A DNA stretch of 64,000 bases from the NCBI GenBank assembly GCA_963718375.1, contig CAVQZD010000005.1, forward strand, positions 372,001 through 436,000. Direction: 5' to 3'. The notes under the pieces were generated by a model. The model did not search any database. It had not been told where the DNA came from and saw nothing but the letters and a program-made list of their open reading frames with translations. Origin of the DNA: RBG-16-64-13 sp963718375. Its GTDB lineage: Bacteria; Actinomycetota; Thermoleophilia; RBG-16-64-13. Each line of letters begins with the position of its first letter. The first letter of the stretch is position 1. Positions 53,869 through 63,149 of this stretch are shown one piece after another. The position numbers were made by a program, and so were the translations under genes.

Positions 53869-56800
53869 TTACTCGGACCGGGCGCATCGTCCCGCTCAAA
53901 GAGCGCGAGTATATCATCCAGCACTCTTCGAGCCGTCTCGCGGGGGCCGCCCTCCTCACCCCTAGTGCCTAGGGTCAACTGACCCTGAAGCGGCGCGTAC
54001 ACATAGCGACGGTCACGCTCCCGCAGCCGTTCCCGAGACCCCGGCGGCAGGATAAGCCCTGTCATCGTGACCTTGCCCGGTTTCACCGCAAGGGAGTCCG
54101 CGTCCAGGGCCTGAAGAGTCACTCGCACCTCACCCAGGAATATCAGGTTGTCCACCGACTCTGGGACTTCACCGAAGCGATCGGCAAGTTCGGTCCTCAG
54201 CTCAGAGAGCTCGTCCAGCGTCCCGGCGGAAGCGATGCGCCTATGCAGGTCCACCCTGGCGGCCTCGTAGCCTATGAAGTCAGAAGGCACGTGCGCATCG
54301 ATGCCGATATCCACGCGAGGCAGCTTCTCGATAGCGGCGCCCTCTCCCTGGAGCTGCGCCGTCGCGTCTCTGAGCATGGAGAGATACATCTCGAAGCCCA
54401 CGGCCGCGATGTGGCCGGATTGTTCCTCGCCCAAGAGCTCTCCGGCCCCGCGGATCTCGAGGTCGCGCATGGCTATCTTGAAGCCCGAACCCAACTCGGT
54501 GTAGTCGGCCAATGTCGATAGCCGGGCTATCGCCTCGTGCGTGAGTGCCGCTTCATCTGGATGGAACAAGAAGGCGTGCGCGACCCGGGTCGACCGCCCT
54601 ATGCGGCCCCGTATCTGGTACAACTGCGCAAGGCCCAGCAAGTCCGCCCTCTCGACGATGAGCGTGTTCGCATTCGGTATGTCCAGTCCGCTCTCGATGA
54701 TGGTGGTAGTCACAAGCACCTGTGAGTCACCTCGCAAGAAGTCGAGCATCACCTGCTCCAGCTGCTGCTCGGGCATCTGTCCGTGGGCAACGACGAAGCG
54801 CACCTCGGGCATCAGCGCGCGTAGCCGCTCCGTGGCCCTGTCGATCGTCTCCACTCGGTTGTGCAAGTAGAAGACCTGCCCTCCCCGGCCGATCTCCCGC
54901 TCGATGGCCCTCGTCACCATGCCCTCGTCGTAGAGCCCCACGTAGGTCTGGATAGGATGGCGGTCCCTCGGCGGCGTCTCGATGATGCTGACGTCGCGCA
55001 CCCCCGCCAGCGACATCTGCAGCGTGCGCGGTATGGGCGTGGCGGTAAGGGTGAGAACGTCGACCTTCACCTTCATGCGCCGGAGCATCTCCTTCTGCGA
55101 GACCCCGAAACGCTGCTCCTCGTCCACGATGACCAAGCCTAGCTCCTTCGGCCTCACGTCTTGTGACAGTAGGCGGTGGGTGCCGATGAGCACGTCCACT
55201 TTGCCCGCCGCGAAGTCGGCCAGGATCCGCTTCTGCTCCGAGGCGGACCGAAAGCGAGACACCATCTCCACCTTCACGGGAAAGTCGGCGAAGCGCTCGC
55301 GGAAGGTGCCGTAGTGTTGCTGAGCCAGGATGGTGGTCGGCACCAACACCATGACCTGTCTGCCGTCGAGCGTGGCCTTGAACGCCGCTCGCAGAGCTAC
55401 CTCAGTCTTGCCGTAGCCGACGTCCCCACAGAGGAGCCGGTCCATGGGGCGATTGGACTCCATGTCATCCTTGATGACGTCGATGGCCCGCAGTTGATCC
55501 TCGGTCTCCTCATAGGGAAAGGCACTCTCGAAGCGAGCCTGCCATTCCCCGTCTTCAGCGAAGGCATGGCCCTTGCTCGCCTGCCTCAACGCGTATAGCT
55601 GGAGCAGCTCCCCGGCGACCTGCCGGGCGGCTTTCCGCACGCGGCTCTTCAGGTTCTCCCAGGCTACTCCACCAAGCTTCGAGAGCCCCGGCGCGGTACC
55701 TCCGGCGCCCACGTAGCGCATGACCTTGCTTATCTGGTCATGGGGCACGTAGAGCATGTCAGTGTCTCGATAGGCCAGGTCCAGGTAGTCACGCGTGACA
55801 CCGGCGACGGTCTTGGTAGATATGCCTTCGAACCGTCCGATGCCGTGGTCCTCATGCACCACGTAGTCACCCTTGCGCAGATCCCGGAAGCTCGTTAGCC
55901 CCGCGACCACGGACGGCCGCGCGACAGCCGCCTTGTGCCGGCGTGGGAAGACCACCGTGTCGCCCAGGACGGCTAGCCTCAGCTGAGGGATGACGAAATG
56001 GCCGTGCAACGAAAGGGGCACGAACGACACGCCAGCGGTCGAGGGTATCTCTTCCGCCGAGGCCACCACTCCGCCCAGGCCTGGCGCCGCGAACACGGCA
56101 CGCTCGGCCTCCGCTCGCTGCTCAAAAGCTATGACCACCCGGTAGTCGTCCTTCGCCATCCTGCGGATGGCTTCTTCGGCCTCGGCCACACTGGCTACGG
56201 GCAACTGGCCGCTGCTTGCGTGTACGACAGGCACTTCCTCGCCCTGCTCAGCCGAGACAAGCGAACTGATGGTGATGGGCTGGTGACGCACCAGGTCCTC
56301 CTGGACCTGCGTCCAGTCCGAATACCAGCCTGCCTCCGCCTCATCCCCCAGGACGTCCTGGCGGTCACTCTGGAAGGCCTCGACCTGGGCGGAGGCCAAT
56401 GCGGGGTCCACTACCACCGCCAGGGCATCCTCCGCCAACAGGGAGGAGATGCGCTCTACCCGTCCCCCGGGTGCCTCAGCGGCTGCATGGAGCTTGATCG
56501 TCTGCAGGGGACCCAGGGAGCGCTGCGAGTACACCGAGAAGGTGCGAAGGCTCTCGATCTCATCACCCCAGAACTCCATGCGCACCGGATACGTGGACGT
56601 GGAAGCGAACACGTCGATCAGGCCTCCACGTACTGAGAAGTCTCCGGCGTCCTCGACCTGGTCCACCCGCACGTAGCCCAGATCCACCAGACTGCGTGTC
56701 AGGTGTTCAAAGTCATGTCGCGCCCCAACCCCCAATTCAAGGGGTGCCGTGACCGCCGCCATCACCCCCTCCATCAGGGTGGCCGCCGCCGTCACCACGA

Positions 56801-57197
56801 CTGGGGGCCGCGCTTCTCCCGCCGTTCCGGACTTCACAACCTGATGCCCGTCGGCGCTCACAAGCGCTTCAACGGCCCTCGCTCGCCTGCCGGCCACTCG
56901 AGGCTGCACCTCGGCCTCTGACCCGTACCACACCCCTCGCGGAGGCAATAGGAGGACTCTACGGTCGGCGCAGTATTGGGCTAGGTCGTGCTCCAGATGC
57001 GCGGCCGCCTCCTGGTCGGGGGCGATTGCCAGCACCGGCCTCCGGCGAAAGGTCTTGTGCTCGAGCAGCCCGCCCAAGATGAAGGCCTGAGTGAAGTTGG
57101 GGACTGCGATCTGCAGTCGAGCCAGACCCTCCGCTGCCTGGTCCGCCAATGTCTCGAGAGGCGCATAGCCGCGCAGAAGCCCAGTAAGCCGGGGCAT
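53865..57197 (-). CDS. mfd: Transcription-repair coupling factor Mfd
   Basis: Mfd removes stalled RNA polymerase and recruits UvrA. The 1110-residue protein has the UvrB-like N-terminal module, the CarD-like RNA polymerase-interaction domain (LRKGDYVVHEDHGIGRFEGI), the RecG-type helicase with Walker A CGDVGYGKTEVALRAAF and VIVDEEQRFGV, motifs TATPIPRTLQMSLAG and ESGLDIPNANTLIVERAD-like segment (ESGLDIPNANTL), and the TRCF C-terminal domain. It starts one base after the pth stop and overlaps the surA-like gene by 4 bases. Length is normal and no frame break is visible. Confidence 0.97.
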   Translation of the reverse strand: MPRLTGLLRGYAPLETLADQAAEGLARLQIAVPNFTQAFILGGLLEHKTFRRRPVLAIAPDQEAAAHLEHDLAQYCADRRVLLLPPRGVWYGSEAEVQPRVAGRRARAVEALVSADGHQVVKSGTAGEARPPVVVTAAATLMEGVMAAVTAPLELGVGARHDFEHLTRSLVDLGYVRVDQVEDAGDFSVRGGLIDVFASTSTYPVRMEFWGDEIESLRTFSVYSQRSLGPLQTIKLHAAAEAPGGRVERISSLLAEDALAVVVDPALASAQVEAFQSDRQDVLGDEAEAGWYSDWTQVQEDLVRHQPITISSLVSAEQGEEVPVVHASSGQLPVASVAEAEEAIRRMAKDDYRVVIAFEQRAEAERAVFAAPGLGGVVASAEEIPSTAGVSFVPLSLHGHFVIPQLRLAVLGDTVVFPRRHKAAVARPSVVAGLTSFRDLRKGDYVVHEDHGIGRFEGISTKTVAGVTRDYLDLAYRDTDMLYVPHDQISKVMRYVGAGGTAPGLSKLGGVAWENLKSRVRKAARQVAGELLQLYALRQASKGHAFAEDGEWQARFESAFPYEETEDQLRAIDVIKDDMESNRPMDRLLCGDVGYGKTEVALRAAFKATLDGRQVMVLVPTTILAQQHYGTFRERFADFPVKVEMVSRFRSASEQKRILADFAAGKVDVLIGTHRLLSQDVRPKELGLVIVDEEQRFGVSQKEMLRRMKVKVDVLTLTATPIPRTLQMSLAGVRDVSIIETPPRDRHPIQTYVGLYDEGMVTRAIEREIGRGGQVFYLHNRVETIDRATERLRALMPEVRFVVAHGQMPEQQLEQVMLDFLRGDSQVLVTTTIIESGLDIPNANTLIVERADLLGLAQLYQIRGRIGRSTRVAHAFLFHPDEAALTHEAIARLSTLADYTELGSGFKIAMRDLEIRGAGELLGEEQSGHIAAVGFEMYLSMLRDATAQLQGEGAAIEKLPRVDIGIDAHVPSDFIGYEAARVDLHRRIASAGTLDELSELRTELADRFGEVPESVDNLIFLGEVRVTLQALDADSLAVKPGKVTMTGLILPPGSRERLRERDRRYVYAPLQGQLTLGTRGEEGGPRETARRVLDDILALFERDDAPGPSK

Positions 57198-57749
57198 CTA
57201 CAGGCTCCGGGCAGCCAACCACTCCTCAGCTGCGTCGGCGGCCTTCTCTATCAGCCCTAAGACTTCCTCTCTTGGCTCTGTGAAAGGCGCTAGGACATGA
57301 TCTATCAGTGGGCGACTGTCACCCTCAGGGCGCCCCACCCCCACTCGCACCCGCCAGAAGTCCCTGGAATGGAGGTGCTGCTCCAGGCTGCGAAGACCGT
57401 TGTGCCCCCCCAGGCCCTGCCCTTCCTTCAGGCGCACTTCACCAAAGGGCAGTTCGACCTCGTCGTGGATGACCAGCATTCTCTCCACCGAGACCTTGTG
57501 TTTGCGCGCAGCCTCAGATACGGCGATGCCAGAGCGGTTCATGAAGGTCATGGGCAGTAAGAGCAATACCCGCGTGCCATTGATGGTGCCCTCGCCCATC
57601 AGGCCCTGGAATTTGGAGCGCAGCTTCGGTAGGCCATGGCGCCGGCGCAACTCTTCGCCGACCATGAAGCCCACATTGTGGCGTTGATACTGATGCTCGG
57701 GCCCAGGGTTGCCCAAGGCGACCACCAGATGGAGAGCGTCTGCACCCAA
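57198..57749 (-). CDS. pth: Peptidyl-tRNA hydrolase, start uncertain
   Basis: Pth frees tRNAs from prematurely released peptidyl-tRNA. The core is clear: LVVALGNPGPEHQYQRHNVGF with the catalytic histidine, MTFMNRSGIAVSEAA, VIHDEVELPFGEVRLKEGQG (as HDEVELPFGEVRL) and GHNGLRSLEQ. I show the TTG at 57749, which gives 183 residues, the usual length, and begins after the rplY stop. An upstream TTG at 57791 would overlap rplY by 29 bases. Neither has a well-placed ribosome binding site, although AGGAGG occurs at the end of rplY. Confidence 0.93.
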   Translation of the reverse strand: MGADALHLVVALGNPGPEHQYQRHNVGFMVGEELRRRHGLPKLRSKFQGLMGEGTINGTRVLLLLPMTFMNRSGIAVSEAARKHKVSVERMLVIHDEVELPFGEVRLKEGQGLGGHNGLRSLEQHLHSRDFWRVRVGVGRPEGDSRPLIDHVLAPFTEPREEVLGLIEKAADAAEEWLAARSL

Positions 57750-57762
57750 CTGGTCCGAGGAG

Positions 57763-58431
57763 CTATTCCTCCTCGTTAGCCTCACTGCCAATCACCTCAG
57801 GCTCAGCAGCCTCTGCTTCCTCGCCCTCGACTTCTTCGGCGGCAGCCTGCTCGACCCGCGGCGCGACCATCGCCAGGATGACCGCTTCGGGATCGTCAAC
57901 GATCGCCACATCCTTGGGCACGACGAGCTGACCGACCGTCAGATGGTGGCCGATAAGCAGCTCGCTGACATCCAGCTCCAAGGAGGCCGGCATGTCACCC
58001 GGCAGCGCGCGCACAGTGACTTCGCGCCTCTCCCAATCCAGTATGCCGCCGTCGATCAGACCCGCGGCGGTGCCGATGGCCTCGACCAACACCGGGGACT
58101 CGATCTCGACGGCCAGGTCGACCTCGTGCAGATCCACGTGCTGGAGATACCTCTTGACAGGATGGAACTGAAGCTCTTTGACGACAGCGTAACGGGCCTT
58201 TTCCTTGGTCGTCCCCTCACCCTTGGCGGAGCCGGCAAAATCCAGCTCGAGGACGATGTTGTGACCGAGCGCCATGGCAGCCTTCAGGTCATCGACCTTG
58301 AGGGCGATGGAGGTCGCGTCTTTGCCCTTGGCATAGGAAACGGCTGGGACCATGCCCTGCGCCCGCAGTCGACGCGCCGGGCCGTTACCGGTCTCCTGTC
58401 GCTCGTATACCGCTAGCCTGATGCTGTCCAT
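57763..58431 (-). CDS. rplY: Ribosomal protein bL25 (CTC/TL5 form)
   Basis: The 222-residue protein is the long form of bL25, which binds 5S rRNA. It has the N-terminal RNA-binding domain (GPARRLRAQGMVPAVSYAKG, VDDLKAAMALG, VKRYLQHVDLHEV) and the C-terminal TL5 beta domain (LDVSELLIGHHLTVGQLVVP), ending in an acidic tail. The ATG has GAGGAGAG just before it. It sits between prs and pth, a typical neighbourhood (prs-rplY-pth-mfd). Confidence 0.96.
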   Translation of the reverse strand: MDSIRLAVYERQETGNGPARRLRAQGMVPAVSYAKGKDATSIALKVDDLKAAMALGHNIVLELDFAGSAKGEGTTKEKARYAVVKELQFHPVKRYLQHVDLHEVDLAVEIESPVLVEAIGTAAGLIDGGILDWERREVTVRALPGDMPASLELDVSELLIGHHLTVGQLVVPKDVAIVDDPEAVILAMVAPRVEQAAAEEVEGEEAEAAEPEVIGSEANEEE

Positions 58432-58479
58432 GTATCTCTCCTCGAGCCTCAGCCTATGTGCCCATCGACAGACGAGCGC

Positions 58480-59475
58480 CTAGAACAGCTGGTTTTCTCC
58501 CTGGAATAGCTCGCTAACCGACTCGTCGGCAAAAACGCTTCTGATAGTGTCCGCCAGGATATCGGCCGTGGATAGTACCACAATCTTCTGTAGGTCTACG
58601 CCGTCCCGCAGCGGGATCGTGTCGGTGACCACGACTTCCTTCAGCGGCGATGCAGCTATCCGCTCGTACGCGGGCTCCGACAGCACGGCGTGAGTGCAAG
58701 CGGCGTAAACCTCTCTCACACCGTGGTCTATCAGGGCTTGGGCGCCGATCACCACGCTCCCCGCTGTGTCGATTATGTCGTCGACCATGACTGCAGTCTT
58801 GCCCTTCACCTCGCCGATGACGGCCATGACGCGCGATTCGTTGTGTCCGTCCCGGAACTTGCTGAGCACGGCCAGCGGGCAGTCGAGCCGGTCGGCCATC
58901 CTCTTAGCCGTCTTCATCCCTCCGGCGTCCGGCGACACCACGATCAGGTCCTTGAGGTTCTTCATCTTGAAGTAATCCGCGATCATCGAGAGCGCGGTCA
59001 TGTGATCTACAGGCACACTGAAGAAGCCCTGCAACTGACCGGCGTGCAGATCCATGGTGACGACTCGGTCCACGCCTGCCGCTTGCATGATGTCGGCCAC
59101 CAGCCGGGCAGTGATGGGCTCACGCGGGCAACTCTTCTTGTCCTGGCGCGAGTAGCCCATCCACGGGATGACCGCGGTGACCCTATGTGCAGAGGCCAAG
59201 CGAGCTGCCTGGGCCATGATGAGCAGCTCGACAAGGTTCTCGTTCACCGGCCGGCAGGTGGACTGGATGATGAACACGTCCGCGCCCCTGATGCTGTCGC
59301 CGTATTTGACGTAGATCTCTCCGTCGGCGAAGGTCTTGATCTCGACCTCGCCCAGCTCAATGTCCAACTTGTCTGCGACCTTGGCACTCAGCTCGGGGTT
59401 ACCCCGGCCCGAGAACACCATCAGCGAACGCTCGGGGTTCATCTTCGCGCAGCGCCGCGGTTCCCGCTGTGTCAT
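58480..59475 (-). CDS. prs: Ribose-phosphate pyrophosphokinase
   Basis: Prs makes PRPP from ribose-5-phosphate and ATP for nucleotide, histidine and NAD synthesis. The 331-residue protein shows FADGEIYVKYGDSIRG, WMGYSRQDKKSCPREPIT, the flexible-loop region TMDLHAGQLQGFF, VVSPDAGGMKTAKRMADRL in part (VSPDAGGMKTAKR), and the PRPP motif AVMVDDIIDTAGS. The ATG at 59475 is chosen because GGAGG lies 8 bases ahead; upstream in-frame codons lack support. It lies between glmU and rplY. Confidence 0.96.
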   Translation of the reverse strand: MTQREPRRCAKMNPERSLMVFSGRGNPELSAKVADKLDIELGEVEIKTFADGEIYVKYGDSIRGADVFIIQSTCRPVNENLVELLIMAQAARLASAHRVTAVIPWMGYSRQDKKSCPREPITARLVADIMQAAGVDRVVTMDLHAGQLQGFFSVPVDHMTALSMIADYFKMKNLKDLIVVSPDAGGMKTAKRMADRLDCPLAVLSKFRDGHNESRVMAVIGEVKGKTAVMVDDIIDTAGSVVIGAQALIDHGVREVYAACTHAVLSEPAYERIAASPLKEVVVTDTIPLRDGVDLQKIVVLSTADILADTIRSVFADESVSELFQGENQLF

Positions 59476-59514
59476 GCCCCGCTCCTCCTTTGTTCTCTCC
59501 ACTGAATCAAGGTA

Positions 59515-60264
59515 TCACTGATTCTTCAGTGTCATAAGGCTTTCTGCTTCTGCCAATTCCTCTTGCGAATTCACACCGAGCGCCAAGGTCGGGTCCGCCA
59601 CCTTACAGGCGGCCACTCGCGCCCCGCGCTCACGCAAGCCGGCGATCACATCGGTCAGATACATCTCTTGCTGATCGTTGTCGCTCGTCACGTCAGCGAG
59701 TATCTCCAGCGTCTCGGGCATCGGCAGGATATACATAGAGCTGTTGACTTCGTGCACGTCCAACTGCTCCGGAGAGGCGTCCCGATGCTCGACGATCCTC
59801 TCGACCGACCCGTCTTCGCCCCTGAGCACGCGCCCGTAGCCCGTCGGGTCTTCCAGGTCCATGGTGAGCACCGTCGCAGCCGCCCGCTCCGAGGTGTGCA
59901 CCCGCACCAACTCACTCAGCATCTCACCGGTCACCATAGGGGTGTCGCCGGGAAGGACCAGCATCGCCCCGGGCGGTATCTGGTCGGCCGCACAGAGGAC
60001 CGCGTGACCCGTGCCCAGCTGCTGCTCCTGAAGCGCCACCACCACCTCACGAGGCAAGTGCGGCCGGACCAGTTCGTGGCCGTGCCCCAGGACCACCACC
60101 GTCTTCTCCGCGCCGACGGCGCTGGCAGCGTCAAGCACATGAAGGACCATGGGCCGCCCGCAGACGGGATGCATGACTTTGGGTAGCGTCGACTTCATAC
60201 GTTTGCCCTGGCCTGCGGCCAACACGACGACGCTGGCGATCTCTGAAGTCACTCCGACACGCAC
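59515..60264 (-). CDS. glmU: GlmU-type N-acetylglucosamine-1-phosphate uridylyltransferase lacking the acetyltransferase domain
   Basis: The 249-residue protein matches the N-terminal half of GlmU: VVVLAAGQGKRMKSTLPKVM (as AAGQGKRMKSTLPKVMH), QEQQLGTGHAVLCAA, VLPGDTPMVTG, YGRVLRGEDG, VNSSMYILP and LTDVIAGLRERG. The protein ends naturally at LMTLKNQ with a stop, where GlmU normally continues with about 200 residues of left-handed beta-helix carrying the acetyltransferase. No fragment of that domain lies downstream; prs starts 40 bases later. It should make UDP-GlcNAc from GlcNAc-1-phosphate but cannot acetylate glucosamine-1-phosphate. The GTG start at 60264 lacks a clear ribosome binding site. 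Confidence 0.9.
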   Translation of the reverse strand: MRVGVTSEIASVVVLAAGQGKRMKSTLPKVMHPVCGRPMVLHVLDAASAVGAEKTVVVLGHGHELVRPHLPREVVVALQEQQLGTGHAVLCAADQIPPGAMLVLPGDTPMVTGEMLSELVRVHTSERAAATVLTMDLEDPTGYGRVLRGEDGSVERIVEHRDASPEQLDVHEVNSSMYILPMPETLEILADVTSDNDQQEMYLTDVIAGLRERGARVAACKVADPTLALGVNSQEELAEAESLMTLKNQ

Positions 60265-60294
60265 CCCGACTGTCTCGATGGGAAAGGGAACGAG

Positions 60295-60366
60295 CTGGGG
60301 CGGCAGGATTCGAACCTACGAATGACGGGACCAAAACCCGTTGCCTTACCACTTGGCGACGCCCCA
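60295..60366 (-). tRNA. tRNA-Gln (anticodon TTG)
   Basis: On the minus strand the 72-base sequence has acceptor stem TGGGGCG/CGCCCCA (first pair U-A, typical of tRNA-Gln), discriminator G, T-arm GGTTCGAATCC and anticodon loop TTTTGGT (anticodon TTG, reading CAA) on stem ACGGG/CCCGT. The CCA end is not encoded. It lies between ispE and glmU on the same strand. Confidence 0.97.
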
Positions 60367-60459
60367 CCGCTGCTATCTCCGGCACTTGGCCCGAGGGCTG
60401 GAAGTATAGGTCAGCCCACTAGACCGGTCAACCTGACGCCCGGCCAGGAGATGGGGACC

Positions 60460-61359
60460 TCACGCTACCCCGTGTATTACCTTGACAGCCTTGGCCTTGA
60501 ACCCCCTGATGACCATCCTGTCCGCCAACTCTTCCGCCTTCTCGGCGGAAGCACAGACCCCGTAGATGGTCGGCCCAGAGCCACTCACCAGCGCCCCCAG
60601 CGCGCCCTCTCGCGTGACCAGTTCGCGATCGGTCATCAGCGTCGGCATGAGGCGACAGGCGCTTTCCTCCAAGTCGTTCTCCAACATGCGGCCCACTTGC
60701 GCGACGTCCTGCACCCGGTGCCAACGCTTCGCCGCTTCGCCGCTGCGGTATTCGAAGACCGCCCTATTGCCGAAGGGCTGCACCTCATCAAAGGTACGGT
60801 AGACGCGCTCGGTAGAGAGATGCCGGTTGGACATGACCAGGACCAGAGCCAACTCCGGCAGGTCAAGGGGTTCTAGGATCTCCCCGATACCCCTACCTAT
60901 GGCGGGCCGTGCCTGCAAGAAGAACGCCACATCCGCTCCGACACGCCGCGCTAAAGCCACCTGCCTCTCGGAGTCCGGCACCGGCCCACCTGCCTCGGTC
61001 AGCGCCTCGAGCCCGGCCAGGAGCGCACAGGCCCCGTCAGAGCTGCCGCCTCCCAGGCCCCCGCCCACTGGTATGCGCTTGTCAATCTCGATGCGGCCGT
61101 CGAAGGCCCAACCTGTCTCGTCCTCAAGCACCTTGATGGCTTTGAAGGCCAGGTTGGCCTCACCGTCGGCCGCCGGGCACTTGACTTTGAGGTTGCCCGG
61201 TGCGCCCCCGACGGGCCGGGCCGCCAACTTGACGTCAAGGGTATCGAAGAGGTCCACGGGCGCGAACACGGTGAACAGCTCGTGAAAGCCCTCCTCGTTG
61301 GTGGGCCCCACCAAGAGGCAGAGATTGACCTTGGCCGGTGTCTTTCTGACCGATTCCAT
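60460..61359 (-). CDS. ispE: 4-diphosphocytidyl-2-C-methyl-D-erythritol kinase
   Basis: IspE phosphorylates CDP-methylerythritol in the MEP pathway, between IspD and IspF. The 299-residue GHMP kinase has TPAKVNLCLLVG at the start, the ATP-binding glycine motif PVGGGLGGGSSDGACAL, DVAFFLQARPAIGRGIGE (as ADVAFFLQARPA) and the C-terminal ALVSGSGPTIYGV. The ATG at 61359 is chosen because the conserved region starts directly after it. It lies about 75 bases downstream of rsmA, the usual rsmA-ispE pairing. Confidence 0.96.
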   Translation of the reverse strand: MESVRKTPAKVNLCLLVGPTNEEGFHELFTVFAPVDLFDTLDVKLAARPVGGAPGNLKVKCPAADGEANLAFKAIKVLEDETGWAFDGRIEIDKRIPVGGGLGGGSSDGACALLAGLEALTEAGGPVPDSERQVALARRVGADVAFFLQARPAIGRGIGEILEPLDLPELALVLVMSNRHLSTERVYRTFDEVQPFGNRAVFEYRSGEAAKRWHRVQDVAQVGRMLENDLEESACRLMPTLMTDRELVTREGALGALVSGSGPTIYGVCASAEKAEELADRMVIRGFKAKAVKVIHGVA

Positions 61360-61433
61360 CAACCCATCATAACCTACACGCAGGGCGCGTCTTCGCCGCG
61401 AGCGACCGTGTTCCCGGATAACCCCGCCGCGCG

Positions 61434-62321
61434 TCAACTGCCACCATCGGCTCCTCCGAGTCGCTCAGCCAACTGGACAAACTGCCGGGGCAGGAGTCTC
61501 TCGGCTCGGATATCGGCAGGCAAGTCGAGTGTAGCAAGGGCGTCCGCCACCTCGCCCCGCGGCACGCCCAAACCCGAGGATAGACTATTGACCAGCGTCT
61601 TGCGCCGCTGACCGAAGGCGGCTTGGATCACCGTGCGCAGCCGGGCGGGGGCCGTGGCCGGAAGAGCATCCGCGGGAAGCCTCTCCAGGACCACCAGGCT
61701 CGAATCCACGCGTGGCTGCGGATAGAAAATGGAGCGCCCCAGCGGCCGAGTGCGCTCTACCCTGCTGTAAAGCTGCACCCATACCGACAGGGTGCCGAAG
61801 TCCTTGGTGCCCGGGACCGCGGCCATGCGCTCGGCCACCTCCCGCTGCACCATCACGACATAGCGTCTCACCGAGGAGAGTCGCTGCAGCGCCTCGGCGA
61901 TGAAGGGACCGGCGACCGAGTACGGCAGATTGCTGGCGCAGAGGGTGGGTTCCGGCTCGAGCCTCTCCAGGTCGGCCTTGAGCACGTCCTGGAAGTGGAG
62001 AGTCACGTTTGGATCGTCCCTGAGAGTAGATTCCAGAGGCGCCTTGAGCCGCTGGTCGATCTCAAATGCGTGGACGCATCGACACACACCGGCCAACGCC
62101 GTCGTCAGGACCCCCAAGCCGGCGCCGACCTCCAGGATCACGTCGTCGGGCCGCGCCCCAAGCTGCACCAGGATGACCCCCAGGATGTTGTCATCGATCA
62201 GAAAGTTCTGACCCAAGTCGCGCTTCGGTACGACCCCGAACTCCCTGATGCGTGCGAGCGAGACCTGGCGGAGCCCGGAGTCGGCCCTGCTTGTGACCGC
62301 GTCCGGATCCCGGTGCTTCAC
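61434..62321 (-). CDS. rsmA: 16S rRNA dimethyladenosine methyltransferase
   Basis: RsmA (KsgA) dimethylates two adenines at the 3' end of 16S rRNA. The 295-residue protein has PKRDLGQNFLIDDNIL, the SAM-binding EVGAGLGVLTTAL, the catalytic CASNLPYSVAGP (NLPY motif), VQREVAERMAA and FYPQPRVDSSLV. The GTG start overlaps the tatD stop by 4 bases. The metG-tatD-rsmA-ispE order is conserved in Gram-positive bacteria; the rnmV gene that often lies between tatD and rsmA is missing. Confidence 0.97.
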   Translation of the reverse strand: MKHRDPDAVTSRADSGLRQVSLARIREFGVVPKRDLGQNFLIDDNILGVILVQLGARPDDVILEVGAGLGVLTTALAGVCRCVHAFEIDQRLKAPLESTLRDDPNVTLHFQDVLKADLERLEPEPTLCASNLPYSVAGPFIAEALQRLSSVRRYVVMVQREVAERMAAVPGTKDFGTLSVWVQLYSRVERTRPLGRSIFYPQPRVDSSLVVLERLPADALPATAPARLRTVIQAAFGQRRKTLVNSLSSGLGVPRGEVADALATLDLPADIRAERLLPRQFVQLAERLGGADGGS

Positions 62322-63091
62322 CCTGCGGTGGCCTCGGCCACCCGCGGGAAAGCCCTATACACGTTCTGCTCAACCTGCTCAGCCAAGTCCTCGACTGTCA
62401 CTCCACGCAGGCCGGCTACGAACTCGTAGGTCTGTGCCACCAGGCCCGGACGATTGGGGCGCCCGCGTAATGGCTCCGGCGTGAGCCACGGGGCGTCCGT
62501 CTCCAGCAGAAGCAGCTCTGCGGGAGTGGTCTTCGCGGCCTCCTGCAGCTCGTAAGCCTTGTTGTATGTGACGTTACCGGCGAAGCTCACGTAGTAGCCG
62601 CGCTGCGCGACTTCTGCCAGGCGCTCGGGCAGCGAAAAGCAGTGCAGCACGACTGTGAGACCCGTAGCGTGTTCACCCAGCAACGCCAGGGTATCCTCGG
62701 CGGCCTCGCGAGTGTGCACCACCACGGGCAGCCCTACCCGCGCGGCAAGATCGATGTGCCGAACGAAGGCCTCCTGCTGCACTTCGCGCGGGGAGCGGTC
62801 TCGGTAATAGTCCAGCCCGGTCTCACCCACCGCTACCACTCGCGGGTGAGCAGTCCACATCTCGATCTCGACCATGCCTCTGTCGTCGACGGCCGCGGCG
62901 TCGTGCGGGTGGTAGCCGACAACGGCCAGCACTTCAGCAAACCTCTCGGCCAGTTGCACCGAGAGCCGCGACGAGTCCAGGTCGGTGCCGCACTGCAGCA
63001 TAAGGCCGACTCCGCGCTCGCGCGCGTCGGCCACCAACGACGCTGGGTCTTCCTGCGAGTGATTGAGATGGGTGTGGGTGTCGATGAACAT
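62318..63091 (-). CDS. tatD: TatD-family metal-dependent deoxyribonuclease
   Basis: The 257-residue TIM-barrel hydrolase has the metal site FIDTHTHLNH at the start, VGYHPHDAAA, VAVGETGLDYYRDRS, PVVVHTREAAEDTL, VLHCFS and LLETDAPWLTP. TatD proteins are 3'-5' exonucleases that act in DNA repair and turnover. The ATG at 63091 lies 58 bases after the metG stop. Confidence 0.95.
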   Translation of the reverse strand: MFIDTHTHLNHSQEDPASLVADARERGVGLMLQCGTDLDSSRLSVQLAERFAEVLAVVGYHPHDAAAVDDRGMVEIEMWTAHPRVVAVGETGLDYYRDRSPREVQQEAFVRHIDLAARVGLPVVVHTREAAEDTLALLGEHATGLTVVLHCFSLPERLAEVAQRGYYVSFAGNVTYNKAYELQEAAKTTPAELLLLETDAPWLTPEPLRGRPNRPGLVAQTYEFVAGLRGVTVEDLAEQVEQNVYRAFPRVAEATAG

Positions 63092-63149
63092 CAGCCCACG
63101 AGCCTGCAGTGCTTCTCGAATCGATCTTGGGCCGAGGCGGCCGTCACCC

